From contig JAJDEH010000189.1 of NCBI GenBank assembly GCA_029259935.1, forward strand, positions 1 through 11,958: a stretch of DNA of 11,958 nucleotides. Reading direction: 5' to 3'. This stretch comes from Planctomycetota bacterium (lineage in GTDB: Bacteria; Planctomycetota; Planctomycetia; Pirellulales; Pirellulaceae). The notes under the pieces are model-generated. The model ran no database searches, was not told the DNA's origin, and worked only from the letters and a program-made list of their open reading frames with translations. Below, in pieces: positions 1-6,873 of this stretch. Position 1 is the stretch's first letter; the number at the start of each line of letters is the position of its first letter. The position numbers and the translations under genes are program-made.

Positions 1-2233
1 GTTCATCGCGCAGGCGCGGAGGGTTCGCAGGCGGTTGGGCGGCGGACTGCGCCAAGCGGGGCTCATCGCGGCGCCTGGCCTCATCGCATTGCGAACCATG
101 GTCGACCGTCTCGCCGACGATCACCGCTCCATCGCGTAGCCATTCGTAGCTGTATGAGCCCAGGCCGTCGAGGTCGCCGATCCCGGTAACGTCGGCCGTG
201 AGTATCTGGTCTTCGGTCGCGGTTCCAGTGATTGTAGGTAAGCCAGTAGGTGCGTCGTTAGCGGCCGCGACGTTGATCGTCTTGGTCGCGGCGGGACTCG
301 AGTTGCCGTCGTCATCGACTAGCACAAAACGGACCGTGCGCGCCAATGTGCTGGGTGTATCAGAGACGTTCTCGTAAGTGATATTCCGAGTCAACGCCTG
401 AGCGACGGCTGGTGTGGCACTGGCGTTAAAGGTGATCACTAGCGGCGTCGAGCCGTTGGTCCCACCGGTGAATGTGCCGATGGTCGTGCCGCCGAAGGTC
501 ACGTCCGTTCCGCTGACGCCAATTTCTCCCGTTCCCGTTCCTTCGTGGTTAATCGCCAGTCGATCGTTGGCCGTTCCGTTGGCCGTAAAGTCAACAGTCA
601 ACGTGCCCGTATCGAAGTTCGTCGAATCGGAATCACTCGCAGTGGCTGTCGAGTCGATCACGGTTGCCGGGTCGTTTTCGTCGTAGTCGAGCGCAGGTCC
701 GGGCAGACCGATCTCGGGCGCAGGCGATGGGTTGAGCGCCCCCACGATCAAACCGTGGTTTTCGTTGACTTCGTCGGGGAAGTTAAAAGCGGTGGTACTC
801 GGAGAGTTGCCGTTTGTACTGGTGTCGCTCTTGCGGGCAACGGTCGTTAGTATGCCAGCGGATACTTCAGTTCCATAAGTTGTTTCCGCGTAGCCCAACG
901 GCTCATCCGACTGAGAAACCCCACTGGCGATAACACTGGCCACGTAAAACACTTCGCCACCTGCCAGATAGTCGATCTGCGATGCAAACACAATCTGAGC
1001 GTCGAATTCTACAATTCTTGCCGTGCTGTCTTGAAACGGCGTCGTTTGATCGACACTGCTATAAGTGGCTGCCAATAACTTCATTCCTACCAGGTCTCCT
1101 GATCCCGAATTATTCACGGTCACCGACAGTTGATTCGACCCAGTCGGTATGTCGCTATCGAGAAGATATCCCATCCAGACGGATGTTCTTCGACTGGTGT
1201 GTGTTAGAAATTCACGGGTCTGTAGCGCGACGCCCCCGAACGTAGCCGAGGAAATGCTGATGTTTGTATTCTTTTGACTTTTGATAACCATCGAGACCAG
1301 AAATATGCGGTCGGTGCCGGCAGAAGTCGCAACGGTATGATTCCCGGAAACGGTGGTACCTGCACTTTCACTGGCAGCAACGAGAGCCCATTCTTCCGAA
1401 ACCGCCACCGCAGCCAGAGTGCCTTGCCAATTCTGCTGAGCACTTTGGCTCAGAGCAATCGATGTTTCGATGCTTCCCGCCTGGTACTCCAGATCCCAAT
1501 CGCCACCGAGCGAGGCATGGCCGGTTGTGTCGGAACTGGCCGCCACGTCAGCCATCGTCAAGGTCTCAAGCGATTCGAGCAACTCCAGGCCGTCAAAACT
1601 GCCCGCCAAATTGCAACCGTAGATCAGCAGATCGGCTTCGGCGGAAAGCGAGTCGCCCCAGCCAGCGATTTGGCTGGTGTATTGGTCCAAATTGTTGAGC
1701 GAGAGCCAGATGTTGCCGAGCTTGACGGCCGTTTCGGTGCCATGCGAAAGGATATGCACCGCATCGACGTCCTGCCGCTGAGCGAGTACTTCAGTGATCT
1801 GCTCCAATCCGTTTCGCGAACTCTCCAAGACGATCACTTCGAACGCGCGTCCGTCATCGCGATCGGTCGTTAGGTCGGCAACCAATTGTTCGTAGTCCGT
1901 GGACGTCTCGTCGACGAAGATCAGTTCGTAGCTGGATTGCTGATTGGCATTGATGGCCGTGGTTGGCTCGCTGGACGGTTCATCTTGCTGAGGGCCGCTG
2001 TCTTGGGCGGTTCCTTCGTCCGCGACCGCGGCGTCGGCAGCCGGCGGTTCGGCCTCGGCTTCCGGCGCGACATCGACCGGCATCGGCGCAGCGCTCAACA
2101 GCACGCGATTTTCTAGTTGGGCAAGATCCAAGGCCCCGTCAGCCGGTTCGTCGAGGTGCAGGGTGCGCGCGGTCGCGTCGCCAACTTCGTCGAGAGCGAT
2201 TCGAGCTCGAATCATCCAGTTGCGTAGAGTCAT
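1..2233 (-). CDS. LEPR-XLL / DUF4347 / cadherin-like repeat surface protein, C-terminus missing
   Basis: The minus-strand frame starts at ATG 2233 and stays open to base 1 (744 codons). Residues 1-100 are polar and Pro/Ala/Glu-rich, with no hydrophobic signal peptide. They carry [11 protein letters not shown] at 40-50, matching the LEPR-XLL motif found at the start of many planctomycete extracellular proteins. Residues about 101-270 match DUF4347, a caspase-hemoglobinase-like fold, with VHILSHGT (His164) and LLIYGCNLA (Cys207) in the positions of a His/Cys dyad. Residues about 275-500 form a beta-rich domain I do not recognise. Residues 510-655 form a Thr/Asn/Asp-rich beta-sandwich repeat ending in TKTINV. 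From [12 protein letters not shown] an Ig/RapA2-like repeat starts and is cut off near residue 709 (base about 107). Codons to the left of that are antisense to a threonine aldolase fragment and probably do not belong to the protein. Family members are often giant, so much is likely missing. It follows the export genes after 37 bases and is the likely cargo. TTG 2251 is another in-frame start candidate; neither start has a clear Shine-Dalgarno site. Confidence 0.85.
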   Translation of the reverse strand, partial: MTLRNWMIRARIALDEVGDATARTLHLDEPADGALDLAQLENRVLLSAAPMPVDVAPEAEAEPPAADAAVADEGTAQDSGPQQDEPSSEPTTAINANQQSSYELIFVDETSTDYEQLVADLTTDRDDGRAFEVIVLESSRNGLEQITEVLAQRQDVDAVHILSHGTETAVKLGNIWLSLNNLDQYTSQIAGWGDSLSAEADLLIYGCNLAGSFDGLELLESLETLTMADVAASSDTTGHASLGGDWDLEYQAGSIETSIALSQSAQQNWQGTLAAVAVSEEWALVAASESAGTTVSGNHTVATSAGTDRIFLVSMVIKSQKNTNISISSATFGGVALQTREFLTHTSRRTSVWMGYLLDSDIPTGSNQLSVTVNNSGSGDLVGMKLLAATYSSVDQTTPFQDSTARIVEFDAQIVFASQIDYLAGGEVFYVASVIASGVSQSDEPLGYAETTYGTEVSAGILTTVARKSDTSTNGNSPSTTAFNFPDEVNENHGLIVGALNPSPAPEIGLPGPALDYDENDPATVIDSTATASDSDSTNFDTGTLTVDFTANGTANDRLAINHEGTGTGEIGVSGTDVTFGGTTIGTFTGGTNGSTPLVITFNASATPAVAQALTRNITYENVSDTPSTLARTVRFVLVDDDGNSSPAATKTINVAAANDAPTGLPTITGTATEDQILTADVTGIGDLDGLGSYSYEWLRDGAVIVGETVDHGSQCDEARRRDEPRLAQSAAQPPANPPRLRDE
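2..139 (+). pseudogene. ltaE: L-threonine aldolase, internal fragment cut at a junction
   Basis: The plus-strand frame that is open from base 2 reads [18 protein letters not shown], then [23 protein letters not shown], and reaches a TAG at 137-139. The GGG(M/L)RQ(A/S)G block followed by a helix of the form LIAL..MV.RLA.DH is characteristic of PLP-dependent low-specificity L-threonine aldolases, which cleave L-threonine or allo-threonine to glycine and acetaldehyde. This block lies after the PLP lysine of the family, so the catalytic lysine would be upstream, outside the window. Family resemblance stops at about base 120. The last codons (RSIA, stop) are antisense to the surface-protein gene and are not aldolase. 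About 40 residues of the roughly 340-residue family are present, and the C-terminal part of the enzyme is missing. I am confident of the family. Whether the truncation exists in the living genome is uncertain, because it coincides with a junction. Confidence 0.75.
105..124. other. Junction between two oppositely oriented, truncated genes, at a GATC site
   Basis: To the left, the plus strand reads as threonine aldolase up to about base 120. To the right, the minus strand reads as a DUF4347/cadherin-type protein from about base 107 onward. Both genes lose family resemblance within the same stretch of about 15 bases, and a GATC tetramer lies at 119-122. This pattern suggests either a ligation chimera at a Sau3AI/MboI-type site or an illegitimate recombination event. 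The junction itself is well supported. Its cause is not determined by the sequence. Confidence 0.6.
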
Positions 2234-2270
2234 GGTGTACTTATCAAGATCCAAGAAAGGGCATAAAGAA

Positions 2271-4427
2271 CTAGTGAGCGGGCGACGTCAGCGATTCCAG
2301 CCAGCGAGTCAGACCCACCCAAACGACTTCGCCAATGCTCTCGTCGCGCGGTCCGATGAGGGCGTAGCCTTGTTCGCCCGCTCCCAAATCGCGCGACGCA
2401 CCGGGCGCGAGTGAAACCACGCCGCGAAACCGGGGCTCGGTGAGCAGCAGGCGTGGCTGTTGCGAATTGCCGCCTTCGGTCACCGCCAGCGGACCACCGA
2501 CCCGGGAACTCATCGCCGGATGAGGCAGCTCGGCCGAAGCACGCGGCTCCAGGCCTTGCAGCGTGCCGCGGCGGAGCGTTCTGCCGCCAACGCGAACCTT
2601 CGCCGGTTTACCGACCAGAGGCAATAAAGCGTCTATTTCCTCTTGTCCCACGGATACGACCAGTTCCTTTCTTCGTTCGTCGCCGATGGCCAGCAGGTCA
2701 CCGCCTTCTTGAACGTAGACGCCCACGATCTGGTGCAGGTTGTGGCTAACGACACGGCCGCCTACCGGTGCCAGCACGCGCAGTGCGTCGGTTCTCCGAC
2801 GAACGCCGTCCAACCGCTCGGCGATGGCTTGCAAATTTCGAGCGGCGATTTGAATGCCGGCGGCGTCCTGCCGGTCCAGGGCGATGCGTTGGCGTACGCG
2901 ACCCTGTTCCCATGCCAGTTCCAATTCGCGCCGCGCGGCTTGCAGTTCGTCGTTTCGTAATTCAACCAGTAACTGGCCCGCGACAACGGTTTGGCCGTCG
3001 TGAACATGCACCCGTTCGACGAATCCCGACGTGCGACTGCGAACCAAGGCCAAATCCGCGAACTCGACGATCGCCGGCGCGGTCATCGCTCCCGGCCAGG
3101 TCACCTGAGTCAACACGACGATCAACACGGCGGCCAGTGCGGACCCGACCGCAACCGCGCGCACGAAGCTGGCGCGGGCTTCGTGAAACCTGCGAAGCAG
3201 ATCGGCGGAGATCCACCACAACGGGCGGCCAATCCACATGGCCAGCGCCGCAAAGGCCAACAGCAGGCCGGCTCCGTTCAGCAGAGCCGAAGCGGCCGTC
3301 GCCAGCGTGCAACATATCAACACACTCCATGCCGCGCTCGCCAATCCATGGCAGCGAACGCACCACCGCCGGAATCCGATCATCTGCAGCGGCGGCATGC
3401 GCGTGCCGTAAAAGATTCGGGCCGCCAATTGCTTGCGAAACCGGCTGCCTTCCGTCGCCAAGTTGGGAATTCCAATCAAGTCGGAAAAAATGTAGTAGCC
3501 GTCGAAACGCATCAAGGGATTGATGTTGAACAACAACGTCGACAGGCTGGCCATGACCATGACGTTGCGGAGCAGATGCTGCGCCACGGCGGAATCGGTG
3601 TTGACCAAGGCAATCGCGGCGATCGCCGCCAGCAGCAGTTCGACGTACATGCCCGCCGCGGCGACGTGAATGCGCTGCCACTTCGACGGGAAACGCCAAC
3701 AGGAAGTTACGTCGACATAGGCCAGCGGCGCGAACAAGATGAAAATGACGCCCGTCTCGCGGACTTCGCCACGATAGAACTTGCACGCCACCCCATGGGC
3801 CAGTTCGTGAATCACCTTGAGTACCAGCCATGCCAGGCCCATCCAGAGCCAATTGTCGGGCGCGACAACGGCTGCCGCGTTGGTGGCGAACGCGTCCCAA
3901 TGGACCGCGAGGCAACCCGCGCCGAAAACGATCAACGCCAAGCCGGCCACCATGCCCCACGCTGAAAACAGCCAACCGGCAAGCGGCGCAAGCGCGGTCA
4001 TGATTCGATCGGGTGACCCCAGAGGAATCTTCATCCAGAACGGATTGAGTCGCTGTAGCAAATGGGCGTTCTTGTCGCCCGACGCCGCCTTGCTTGCCAA
4101 AGGAGGCACGTCTTTTTCGGCGAACTCGGCCAGGCCGCTTTCCAACAGCCAATTGGCAATCCGTAGACCCCGCGTCTGAGTCAACGCTTGCGTTCCCAAG
4201 CGGCGGGCGGTCATGGTCAGCACCTGGGCGACGGTTGTTTCGCCATCCAGCAACGACATGAACACGTATTCGGGATAGCCGACCCGGTAGAAGGTTCCGC
4301 GCGACGCGGCTTCGATGTGATAGACCGTTCGGTCGCCGTGCACCTGCGGCGTGAAGATCAGCTCGTCGGCCAATTTGAGCCGCGAGTTGGTGACGTCGCG
4401 AGTTGATCGGTCGGCAACGTTATCCAA
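2271..4427 (-). CDS. M50 (site-2 protease family) membrane protein fused to a HlyD-type adaptor
   Basis: A 718-residue inner-membrane protein. Residues about 20-110 resemble the PqqD/RRE winged helix (YRVGYPEYVFMSLLDGETTV is typical), which in other systems binds leader peptides. Residues about 145-440 are polytopic, with roughly eight hydrophobic segments. They hold the zinc-metalloprotease motif HELAH (207-211) and the second motif NINPLMRFDGYY with Asp309, so all expected M50 ligands are present. Residues about 445-700 form a HlyD-like arm: a lipoyl half (456-490, ending GQLLVEL), a helical hairpin (491-545), a second lipoyl half (LAPVGGRVV, 552-560) and a C-terminal beta region. The start is TTG 4427. 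The TGA of the upstream gene lies in the same frame one codon before it, and GGGATGG six bases ahead is a weak ribosome site. It sits between an adaptor gene and the surface-protein gene, which points to a role in exporting or processing that protein. M50-HlyD proteins also occur in peptide-export and resistance loci, so a protease role is likely but the substrate is inferred. Confidence 0.88.
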   Translation of the reverse strand: MDNVADRSTRDVTNSRLKLADELIFTPQVHGDRTVYHIEAASRGTFYRVGYPEYVFMSLLDGETTVAQVLTMTARRLGTQALTQTRGLRIANWLLESGLAEFAEKDVPPLASKAASGDKNAHLLQRLNPFWMKIPLGSPDRIMTALAPLAGWLFSAWGMVAGLALIVFGAGCLAVHWDAFATNAAAVVAPDNWLWMGLAWLVLKVIHELAHGVACKFYRGEVRETGVIFILFAPLAYVDVTSCWRFPSKWQRIHVAAAGMYVELLLAAIAAIALVNTDSAVAQHLLRNVMVMASLSTLLFNINPLMRFDGYYIFSDLIGIPNLATEGSRFRKQLAARIFYGTRMPPLQMIGFRRWCVRCHGLASAAWSVLICCTLATAASALLNGAGLLLAFAALAMWIGRPLWWISADLLRRFHEARASFVRAVAVGSALAAVLIVVLTQVTWPGAMTAPAIVEFADLALVRSRTSGFVERVHVHDGQTVVAGQLLVELRNDELQAARRELELAWEQGRVRQRIALDRQDAAGIQIAARNLQAIAERLDGVRRRTDALRVLAPVGGRVVSHNLHQIVGVYVQEGGDLLAIGDERRKELVVSVGQEEIDALLPLVGKPAKVRVGGRTLRRGTLQGLEPRASAELPHPAMSSRVGGPLAVTEGGNSQQPRLLLTEPRFRGVVSLAPGASRDLGAGEQGYALIGPRDESIGEVVWVGLTRWLESLTSPAH

Positions 4428-4430
4428 GAT

Positions 4431-5888
4431 TCACCATCCCAACCAAGCGATCGCCGCGGCGAAAGGCCGGCGCAGGAGAATCCAGCCCAGCGCATGCCGC
4501 TCGCCTTGGATTCGCGCCGAGCCCCGCATTCCGGGGCGCAGGGTTCCGTCGGGGTTTGGCAGCCGCACTTCTGCCAGGAACACGTTCTGGGTGCCGTGCG
4601 GATTGGCACGAGGATGAATACGCTTGATCGTCGCCTCAAATCTGTGAGTTGGATAAGCGTCCAGTCGAACGGTTACGTCCATTCCAGCGCGAACGTGGGC
4701 GAAATCGTCTTCGGCGACGGCCACTTCGACGGCCATTTCGGCCAGTGGCGCGATTTCAAACAGCGTCTGCCCCACCTCCAACGGCATCCCTTCTGCGTCC
4801 TCTAAGTCGCCGCTTACGACGATGCCGGCGATGGGGCTGCGAATTTCCAGATTTTGGTCGCGATGTTCGAGCAACTCGGTACGCATTCGCAGTTGCTCGA
4901 CTTCAAACCGAGCTACCTCGGCCCGGCCCGAGTCGTGCGTCGCCAGATATCCGGCGCGTTCCTTGTCCGCCCGATGCAAGTCGGCCCGCGTGCCCGCCAG
5001 TTCCCAACGGACTTCACGGCCGTCCATGCGAGCCAGCAGTTGCCCCACCTTGACCTCATCGCCCGCCGCGACCAACGCCTTTTCCAACGGGCCCGCGAAG
5101 GGCGCGGCGACGTAGCGGCGAGTGACCGGTTCGACCGCGCAGTCGCACTTTGGACGATAGCGAAGTGGAATAAACAGCATCAGCGCAACCAGCGCCGCGA
5201 TGGCCAAACAACATTGGCCGCGCTTTTCGCTCAGCATCCGTCGCGTCTTACGCAAGGCTTTACTAATCCGGCCCCTTTCGGCCCGCGCTATTAAACGCAA
5301 GGCCGAGGCGACTGGCGGTTCCGCCGCGCGAAGAAAACCGGATACGCGCTCGTCAAGCACCGTCTCGCCCGGGCCGACCATCATCCACGCGCCACGCAGC
5401 TTTCCGCTGGCGTCGCGCAAAGGGCCACTCACCAGAGCTGCGGCACCGTTGGCTTCCGCAAACTGACGGTGTGCCAGCAGTCCGCCCCGGGAACTCACGT
5501 TCGGTGCCGGCCAGCAAGCCGGTTCGCCCCGGGCAATCACTTCCTGCAACACGGCTTGAGCCGCTTGGGGACGTTCTTCCCGTGGATGAAACGCCCCCAC
5601 GTTGGAAATGGCCTTTAGTTGGCAAGCCGGCGAATCTTCGCGGCACAATCCCACGAACGCCTGGTCGACGGACAGGAAGTCTTGCAACTGGTCCACGATT
5701 GTCTGGCAGGCGGCACGTTGGCTATCAGCCGATTCGATTCGGGCGACCAAATCGGCCAGCGCGGCCATCCGGTCCAGTTCCGCTACGAGCCTTTCGTATT
5801 CAGGCGGCTCCCGCACATCTCGAGCGGGAAGGCTCGCCGGCGTAATTGCCGGATTTACCTTGGGAACAAATTCAAATGTTGTTTCCAT
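4431..5888 (-). CDS. GAF-domain-containing HlyD-type membrane adaptor
   Basis: A 485-residue protein starting at ATG 5888. Residues about 40-200 form a GAF-like domain (helix LADLVARIESADSQRAACQT, then FLSVDQAFVGLC and LVSGPLRDASGKLRGAWMM). A single membrane segment follows at about 225-243 (CCLAIAALVALMLFIPL), so the GAF domain should be cytoplasmic. The periplasmic part has a lipoyl half (258-290, APFAGPLEKALVAAGDEVKV), a helical hairpin (290-345), a second lipoyl half (LEIRSPIAGIVVSGDL) and a beta-barrel (about 383-460, ending LRPGMRGSARI), as in HlyD and RND adaptors. It is preceded by a 27-base gap with GGGAGGAG and ends three bases before the M50-HlyD start, in the same frame. It most likely bridges the inner membrane to the TolC-like channel. 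The GAF domain may sense a cytoplasmic ligand or serve only as a protein-interaction platform. I cannot identify a ligand from the residues. Confidence 0.87.
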   Translation of the reverse strand: METTFEFVPKVNPAITPASLPARDVREPPEYERLVAELDRMAALADLVARIESADSQRAACQTIVDQLQDFLSVDQAFVGLCREDSPACQLKAISNVGAFHPREERPQAAQAVLQEVIARGEPACWPAPNVSSRGGLLAHRQFAEANGAAALVSGPLRDASGKLRGAWMMVGPGETVLDERVSGFLRAAEPPVASALRLIARAERGRISKALRKTRRMLSEKRGQCCLAIAALVALMLFIPLRYRPKCDCAVEPVTRRYVAAPFAGPLEKALVAAGDEVKVGQLLARMDGREVRWELAGTRADLHRADKERAGYLATHDSGRAEVARFEVEQLRMRTELLEHRDQNLEIRSPIAGIVVSGDLEDAEGMPLEVGQTLFEIAPLAEMAVEVAVAEDDFAHVRAGMDVTVRLDAYPTHRFEATIKRIHPRANPHGTQNVFLAEVRLPNPDGTLRPGMRGSARIQGERHALGWILLRRPFAAAIAWLGW

Positions 5889-5900
5889 CGTAGCGAGCTG

Positions 5901-5908
5901 CTCCTCCC
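5901..5908 (-). promoter_or_regulatory. Ribosome binding site of the GAF-HlyD gene
   Basis: The minus strand reads GGGAGGAG, 12 bases before ATG 5888. The core is strong but the spacing is slightly long. It lies in the 27-base gap after the stop of the upstream adaptor gene. Confidence 0.5.
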
Positions 5909-5915
5909 GCTGTGG

Positions 5916-6794
5916 CTAACGCTCCGTAACATTGGCCTGTGGGACAGACGGGTCGGTCAGTAGCAAACGACATGGGGCTCCGCTGGGCAAGCGCTCTCCA
6001 GCATTGGGAATCCGCACCCGCACGCGTGTTGTACCGCTCTGCGGATCGGTCGATGGCGAAACAAACTCGACTTCGCCTTGCACCGTCGACTCGGCGATGC
6101 GCACATCGGCCGACTGTCCGGCGGAAAGGGCTCGCCCGAGCTTGGCGGGTACGGAAAATACAACGAGCAGCGGATCAAGCTGCACGACCTTAAGTACCAC
6201 CGGATCGCTTAGCGACACAAACTCGCCGCGGTCCTTGTGGATGTGCGTGACAATTCCATCGATCGGCGATGTCAAACGCCGCTGCTTGAGCTGGGCGCGC
6301 GTTCGCCGGTATTCGAGCGATTTGATTCGATGTTGTTCGCGCATTGCGCGGACGTTGGCCCGGGCGATTTGCAGTTGCGATTCGGCCCGTTCGATTTCTT
6401 GCCGGCTGGCATGACCGCGTTGGCGAAGGCCATGCAGCTTGGCGACCATTTCCGATTGCAGTTTCAGTTCGGCTTCGGCCGATTCCAACCGTCCTTGCGA
6501 CTCCACGGCGGTCTTGGCAATCGCCAGTGTCGCCTGCAGCACGGTATCATCGAGCCGGGCCAACAGTTGCCCCGCCGTCACGCGATCACCCTCTTTGACC
6601 TCGATCCGTTCGAGTAGCCCCGCTTCCGACGCGGCAACATCGATGTCGCGGTACGGCTCGGTAAATCCGTCGACCTCCAGGGCCACGGCGGCCGGGACCG
6701 CGGTCAGCAGTCCGGCAATCGCTAGTAGGTGCACGAAACCGCGCATAGGAAGGATGGTGTGCATGGCATGATGATGGTGGGTTGGGGCAGTCAC
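5916..6794 (-). CDS. Periplasmic HlyD/RND-type adaptor (membrane fusion protein)
   Basis: A 292-residue reading from GTG 6794. A signal peptide starts at internal Met17 (MRGFVHLLAIAGLL, then TAVPAAVA, cleavage about residue 38), and there is no other membrane segment, so the mature protein should be periplasmic. The domain order is typical of RND-type adaptors: lipoyl half (50-82, ASEAGLLERIEVKEGD and GQLLARLDD), long helical hairpin (83-172), second lipoyl half (LTSPIDGIVTHIHKDRGEFV) and beta-barrel (205-280, VFSVPAKLG and TTRVRVRIPNAGERLPSG). At under 300 residues it is short, because it lacks most of a membrane-proximal domain. The start is uncertain: GGAGGT at 6812-6817 is 17 bases from GTG 6794, which is far. 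ATG 6764 and ATG 6746 have no ribosome site, yet Met17 (6746) gives the most natural signal peptide. The GTG start would add a His-run tail (MTAPTHHHHAMH). It is co-directional with the SecA-like gene 79 bases upstream. Confidence 0.87.
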   Translation of the reverse strand: MTAPTHHHHAMHTILPMRGFVHLLAIAGLLTAVPAAVALEVDGFTEPYRDIDVAASEAGLLERIEVKEGDRVTAGQLLARLDDTVLQATLAIAKTAVESQGRLESAEAELKLQSEMVAKLHGLRQRGHASRQEIERAESQLQIARANVRAMREQHRIKSLEYRRTRAQLKQRRLTSPIDGIVTHIHKDRGEFVSLSDPVVLKVVQLDPLLVVFSVPAKLGRALSAGQSADVRIAESTVQGEVEFVSPSTDPQSGTTRVRVRIPNAGERLPSGAPCRLLLTDPSVPQANVTER

Positions 6795-6811
6795 AATGAG
6801 GCGTCGTTGCT

Positions 6812-6817
6812 ACCTCC
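6812..6817 (-). promoter_or_regulatory. Possible ribosome binding site of the periplasmic adaptor gene
   Basis: The minus strand reads GGAGGT, a near-perfect Shine-Dalgarno core, but the nearest in-frame standard start (GTG 6794) is 17 bases away. An in-frame TAG overlaps the end of the core, so the start cannot lie further upstream. Either the spacing is unusually long or translation starts at a non-standard codon such as ATT 6797. Confidence 0.3.
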
Positions 6818-6873
6818 AAAGCAGTGATGCCTCCGAGCCAAACGTAGCTCAAGAATTGTGCGCGTGACGGGCG

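Noticed and set aside
3..90. Three TCATCGC copies at the left end as a CRISPR or satellite repeat
   Set aside because: They are short and irregularly spaced, and fall on Leu-Ile-Ala or Phe-Ile-Ala codons of the threonine aldolase fragment, which explains them.
1274..1873. Plus-strand open frame of 199 codons antisense to the DUF4347 region
   Set aside because: It has no family resemblance and lies antisense to a domain with clear DUF4347 motifs.
2991..3965. Plus-strand open frame of 324 codons antisense to the M50-HlyD gene
   Set aside because: Its product is Arg/Gln/His-rich with no recognisable domain. It lies entirely within a well-supported membrane-protein gene and is explained by GC-rich codon structure.
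2962..4152. Minus-strand open frame of 396 codons overlapping the M50-HlyD gene in another frame
   Set aside because: The translation is Arg-rich with no hydrophobic segments, while the alternative frame has HELAH, multiple membrane segments and lipoyl motifs.
4431..4433. TGA between the two adaptor genes as a selenocysteine or recoded codon
   Set aside because: No recoding hairpin is evident, and the preceding protein already ends after a complete adaptor barrel. Both products make sense as separate proteins.
6765..6780. His-run (HHHH) near the adaptor N-terminus as a metal-binding site
   Set aside because: It lies before the signal peptide and is present only if GTG 6794 is the true start, which is doubtful.
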